Below, one piece after another: positions 21,598 to 24,533 of a DNA stretch of 24,533 nt. Positions within the stretch are counted from its first letter, which is position 1; every line of letters starts with the position of its first letter. This DNA is from Candidatus Woesearchaeota archaeon (GTDB lineage Archaea; Nanobdellota; Nanobdellia; Woesearchaeales; ARS49), in NCBI GenBank assembly GCA_019323575.1, contig JAHWHB010000025.1:1-24533 (forward strand), given 5' to 3'. The notes under the pieces were generated by a model. The model saw only the letters and a list, made by a program, of their open reading frames with translations. It had not been told where the DNA came from and did not search any database. Made by a program: the position numbers and the translations under genes.

Positions 21598-23259
21598 CTA
21601 TTTCCTAAACAATTCCTCAACAAGCTCAACAAACAAAGCAGCACTCCACGCCTGCGCAAGACAGCCCTCTGACCTTAATTCAGAAGCACTGCTAAGCTCA
21701 GCATGATGACCAATAACACCCTCATACAAAATCTCATTAGCGCCAGCCTTCAAAATATGCTGAATATGATTCTTATACTTCTTCTTGTCAAAAGCAAACA
21801 AAACAAGAGCTGCAAGATTATTAACCCAGAACCAGCTGTCGCCAGAATGATAACTCTTAGAATTCTCACCAGAATGCTCCTTAACATAAGAACGATCAGA
21901 CTTATTAATAGTAGACAAGCCGCCCCAAGAAAGCCAAAGCCTGGGCAGGACAAAATCAAAACAAGAAATCCACTCCTTCTTAGACAACAGTTCAGGATAA
22001 GCATAAGCAGCAATAAAAACATTAGGACGCACCAAATCATCATCAGCACCATCAGCAAGATACTTCTTACGCCAGAAAGCCTTCTTCACATCTTCTTTCA
22101 GCCGCTGTTCAAGCTCAACCTCTTTACCAAGCAAACGAGACAAACGACACGCAGCAAGAACAAGAGCTTGAATCTCAATCCTCGCGCCAGAACGGTCAAC
22201 ACTATCCATCCAGGTCTCCTTAGCACCATTAACAACAAGACCCTTCTGCAAATTATTCTCAACCTCAGACAGATAAGAAGAAAGCTTCTCAAGAATGTAT
22301 TCTTTCTCCTTTTTCTTAAGACTCGTCAAGTAATCCTCAAAGCGCAAAAACAACCAGCAATCAGCAGCAGCCTCATTCAAAGCACCAGGAAGCTTCCAAC
22401 CCTGCAGTTTCTCAAGCCAGTCAAACAAAATAGATTTAGCAAGAGACTCCTGACCAGAATGCAATAACGCCTTAACACAGACAAGCTCATCACGCGCCCA
22501 CCTCTGATGAAACCAAGGCAGGCCAGCATACAAGCCAGTCTCACAATTCAAACAAAGCAAAGAATACTGCGCGCACTCAAAAGCAGTACGAAAATCACCA
22601 TTCTTAATATGATTTGCCTTAACAACAGCCTGCTTTTCAGCAGCCTTAGCAAGCTTTTCCCTAGACTTCCAGGAAGACTTGGCAAGCTTCAAAGCATCCT
22701 CCTTTGAAGCAGAGAAAGCAACAACAAAACTATCAGAGGCCCTGAAACCGCGCAAGACCCAGCGAGAAAAAGGAGGACTATTGCGCAATTCATCAAAAGG
22801 ATAACTTGCACGCTCCCATTTATCAAGAATCTCAAACTCGCAGCCATACAAAGCAAGCCAGAAATCAAACTCAGGACCAGACTGCTCACGAGCATCATTC
22901 AACTTTTCAAAATGAATAAGCAAAACCTTATCCTCAAAAGAAAAATGATAATTCCTGCCCCACTCCCGATTATCAAAATTCAGCTTGCAATCCAAAATAG
23001 CATCAACCTTAGCAGGAGAGGAAAGCTCATAGAAAAAAACAGGCAGACGAGGAGCAAACCAAAAACTCTCCTGAACACCTTCGCGGTCGCGCGAAGCCTT
23101 CCAAAACTCATTCAAAACAGCACCAGGAGAACCCTTCAAGTCAAAATGAGAAATAGTCCTGAAAACCTTACCCTGATGAGAAAAAAACAAGCCCTGATAA
23201 CGCGACTTAATACCAAACAAGCCAAAACTTCCCGCAGAGTTAGAAACAAGAAAACTCAT
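21598..23259 (-). CDS. Glycogen debranching enzyme (amylo-alpha-1,6-glucosidase type)
   Basis: A 553-residue glucan debranching enzyme homologue (GH133-type). The N-terminal ~190 residues form the beta-sandwich domain (MSFLVSNSAGSFGLFGIKSR, with YQGLFF). The barrel starts near 230; AGLPWFHQRWARDELV (from 245) with Asp257 and ETWMDS (348-353) are the characteristic catalytic segments, and HSGDSWFWVNN (from 471) closes the active site. Length is somewhat short compared with bacterial counterparts (about 650). It removes alpha-1,6 branches after the outer chains are trimmed, presumably with the GH57 and GH15 enzymes of this window. It is coupled to galT by an ATGA overlap, second gene of a two-gene unit. 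Cytosolic: no signal peptide. Confidence 0.88.
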   Translation of the reverse strand: MSFLVSNSAGSFGLFGIKSRYQGLFFSHQGKVFRTISHFDLKGSPGAVLNEFWKASRDREGVQESFWFAPRLPVFFYELSSPAKVDAILDCKLNFDNREWGRNYHFSFEDKVLLIHFEKLNDAREQSGPEFDFWLALYGCEFEILDKWERASYPFDELRNSPPFSRWVLRGFRASDSFVVAFSASKEDALKLAKSSWKSREKLAKAAEKQAVVKANHIKNGDFRTAFECAQYSLLCLNCETGLYAGLPWFHQRWARDELVCVKALLHSGQESLAKSILFDWLEKLQGWKLPGALNEAAADCWLFLRFEDYLTSLKKKEKEYILEKLSSYLSEVENNLQKGLVVNGAKETWMDSVDRSGARIEIQALVLAACRLSRLLGKEVELEQRLKEDVKKAFWRKKYLADGADDDLVRPNVFIAAYAYPELLSKKEWISCFDFVLPRLWLSWGGLSTINKSDRSYVKEHSGENSKSYHSGDSWFWVNNLAALVLFAFDKKKYKNHIQHILKAGANEILYEGVIGHHAELSSASELRSEGCLAQAWSAALFVELVEELFRK

Positions 23260-24188
23260 TCTTCACCCCTATAAAACTTAGCAGCATCCTCAGGAGCAAC
23301 AGAATTAATTATAACACCAGAACAAAGCTCAAAACCAGCCCAGACCGCAATGCGCGGGCAAACCTCAATATGAAAATGAAAGTCCTCACCCTTAGGACCA
23401 TACTGAACAAACATGTTATAATCAAAATTAGCCTCGCCAACCTTTTTCAAAACCTTCACCAGAACATCAGCAAGAGATGAAAGATTCAAATCCTCAAAAC
23501 GAGAAAGATGCAGTTTAGGGAAAATCCAAACCTCATAATTAAAACGAGAAGCATAAGGACAAAAAGCAACAAAATCAGAATTCTCAAAACAAAAACGACC
23601 ACTATTCATCTCAGACTCAACAACAGAACAATAAGGACAAGAAACAAAACGACGCATAGCATTCAACTTCTCCTTAATCTCAGGAGGGACAAAAGCAAGC
23701 GCCATAATCTGCGAATGAGAATGAACAAGAGAGGTGCCGCCGTACAAACCATGATTCTTGAAAACATTAACATACTTAATATTAGGCTTTGACTCAAGCT
23801 CCTTGACACGCCTCGCATAAACATTCAAAACCTGCTCAACATCCTCAACCGGCAACTGCGAAAGCTGCAAGTCATGACGAGGAGTCTCAACCAAAACCTC
23901 CTGATAACCATAAGAAGAAGAAAACGTGTAAAAACGAGCATCTGACTTAAAGGAAAAATCACCCTCTGGCTTCAAAGCAGAAAACTTGTTCTCAAACCAC
24001 CTGAGCTTCCAAGAACCATTCTGCACAACACGGCCAATCTCAGGAGGAGTAGAGCTCTCACTACCAGGACAAAAATAACAAACACCCTCAACAACAGGAG
24101 GCTTCTTAAGCTCATGAGGACGCTGGCCCCTTTTAGGAGAGATAACAACCCAACGGTCCAAAATGTAGTCCTTTCTGATTTCCCCCAT
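23256..24188 (-). CDS. galT: Galactose-1-phosphate uridylyltransferase-like (GalT, HIT superfamily)
   Basis: A 310-residue GalT-family nucleotidyltransferase. Zinc-site pairs CYFC (37-40) and CPYC (184-187), plus the HIT-type active motif HSHSQ (156-160; usually HPHGQ) with nucleophile His158, and the C-terminal FHFHIEVCPR segment are visible. Classical reaction: exchange of UMP between UDP-glucose and galactose-1-phosphate. Because it is coupled to a glycogen debranching enzyme, a role as hexose-1-phosphate uridylyl- or ADP-glucose phosphorylase-like enzyme feeding or recovering sugar nucleotides is equally plausible. The ATG at 24188 is chosen: AGAGGTG lies five bases upstream; the TTG at 24191 is too close to it. 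Confidence 0.87.
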   Translation of the reverse strand: MGEIRKDYILDRWVVISPKRGQRPHELKKPPVVEGVCYFCPGSESSTPPEIGRVVQNGSWKLRWFENKFSALKPEGDFSFKSDARFYTFSSSYGYQEVLVETPRHDLQLSQLPVEDVEQVLNVYARRVKELESKPNIKYVNVFKNHGLYGGTSLVHSHSQIMALAFVPPEIKEKLNAMRRFVSCPYCSVVESEMNSGRFCFENSDFVAFCPYASRFNYEVWIFPKLHLSRFEDLNLSSLADVLVKVLKKVGEANFDYNMFVQYGPKGEDFHFHIEVCPRIAVWAGFELCSGVIINSVAPEDAAKFYRGEE

Positions 24189-24226
24189 CAATACACCTCT
24201 TTTATTAAAGAAAAGATTTCGCCGAC

Positions 24227-24237
24227 GTTTTTAAAGT
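24227..24237 (-). promoter_or_regulatory. TATA-like element for galT
   Basis: The reverse strand reads CTTTAAAAAC about 44 bp before the ATG at 24188, leaving a leader of roughly 20 nt that includes the AGAGGTG Shine-Dalgarno. It is an alternative to the TTTAATAAAAG at about 24200-24210, which is too close for a promoter. Confidence 0.35.
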
Positions 24238-24253
24238 TTTCCTTAACCGCAAA

Positions 24254-24272
24254 GTTTATATATACTATAAAC
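24254..24272 (+). promoter_or_regulatory. TATA box with overlapping inverted repeat
   Basis: TTTATATATAC, preceded by GCAAAG (BRE-like), is centred about 26 bp before the ATG at 24286. The arms GTTTATA (24254-24260) and TATAAAC (24266-24272), 5 bp apart, are perfect complements, so the core promoter is palindromic and could be read both ways or bound by a repressor. Confidence 0.55.
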
Positions 24273-24285
24273 CCAAATCAAGCTA

Positions 24286-24533
24286 ATGGAAAGAGGTGCA
24301 ACAGTAGCCTTAATAGCTGTGGTAATAGTAGGTGTGATGGCAATAATAACAATAATAATGCCGGCGCCAACAGGCTTCATAGCACAAGGCCAAGCAGTAT
24401 ACGTTACTGAAAACGCACCCCACCTGGCAATAGCATGCAAAAACCCGCAACAACAAGTCGTGTTTTTAAGGTACGACTCAAACTACGCAATATTTTGCTG
24501 CCTTGAAGACATGATAGGGCAAAACGCGTGCAG
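24286..24533 (+). CDS. Membrane-anchored exported protein, N-terminal part, runs off the window
   Basis: The first 82 codons of a protein open to the window end. ERGATVALIAVVIVGVMAII is a single N-terminal membrane helix or uncleaved signal anchor, followed by PAPTGFIAQGQAVYV and a region with Cys residues (IACKNPQQQ, FCCLEDMIGQNAC). The type of N-terminal helix followed by a TGFI... stretch recurs in DPANN surface proteins, but no family can be named. The start is supported by the strong TATA box 26 bp upstream (leaderless). It is divergent from galT across a 97-bp gap. Confidence 0.65.
   Translation, partial: MERGATVALIAVVIVGVMAIITIIMPAPTGFIAQGQAVYVTENAPHLAIACKNPQQQVVFLRYDSNYAIFCCLEDMIGQNAC

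Overview
The window reads as a compact genome fragment of an archaeon, most likely a small-genome DPANN-type lineage (Woesearchaeota/Pacearchaeota-like; the lineage is my inference). The archaeal signs are translation factor aIF1A, TATA boxes about 25-29 bp before many start codons (implying leaderless mRNAs), lipoproteins and Cys-rich secreted proteins of the type common in DPANN genomes, and bacterial-looking sugar-phosphate enzymes (RpiB, Rpe, class II aldolase) resembling those of CPR bacteria. Genes are tightly packed; ATGA-type overlaps are frequent and no RNA gene, IS element or CRISPR array is visible.

Layout. 1-2701: 5' part of a minus-strand RNase H-like nuclease gene, aIF1A, a small Cys-rich exported protein, thioredoxin reductase and two small membrane proteins. 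2703-7468: a Ca2+-type P-type ATPase divergent from a three-gene unit (four-CBS protein, PEBP-family protein, Cys-rich lipoprotein). 7605-17085: one plus-strand block of 13 genes, nearly all overlapping or touching: winged-helix regulator, glycogen-synthase-like glycosyltransferase, GH57 enzyme, two proteins with a shared small domain (resembling DUF5752), PfkB kinase, class II aldolase, a five-TM protein, RpiB, Rpe, a split transketolase-like pair and NAD kinase. 17082-18511: two minus-strand paralogous secreted proteins. 18652-19605: a GH15-like glucoamylase. 19675-21549: Cys-rich lipoprotein, SIMPL-domain lipoprotein, and a membrane-anchored winged-helix protein. 21598-24188: GalT-like uridylyltransferase and glycogen debranching enzyme. 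24286-end: start of a membrane-anchored protein.

Functionally much of the window concerns alpha-glucan storage and breakdown (GT, GH57, GH15, debranching enzyme, GalT-like enzyme supplying a sugar nucleotide) linked to hexose/pentose phosphate interconversion (PfkB, FBA, RpiB, Rpe, Tkt-like, NADK). The most striking observation is that the transketolase-like pair has lost every active-site histidine I can align, while its C-terminal subunit has gained a fused copy of the same small domain that occurs twice, once with a membrane anchor, upstream in the same operon. I read this as a possible sugar-phosphate/TPP-binding pseudoenzyme or altered-chemistry enzyme joined to a scaffold or tether module.

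The plus strand is A/C-rich regardless of gene direction, so plus-strand genes use A/C-ending codons and minus-strand genes use T/G-ending codons; this also creates many long spurious antisense ORFs.
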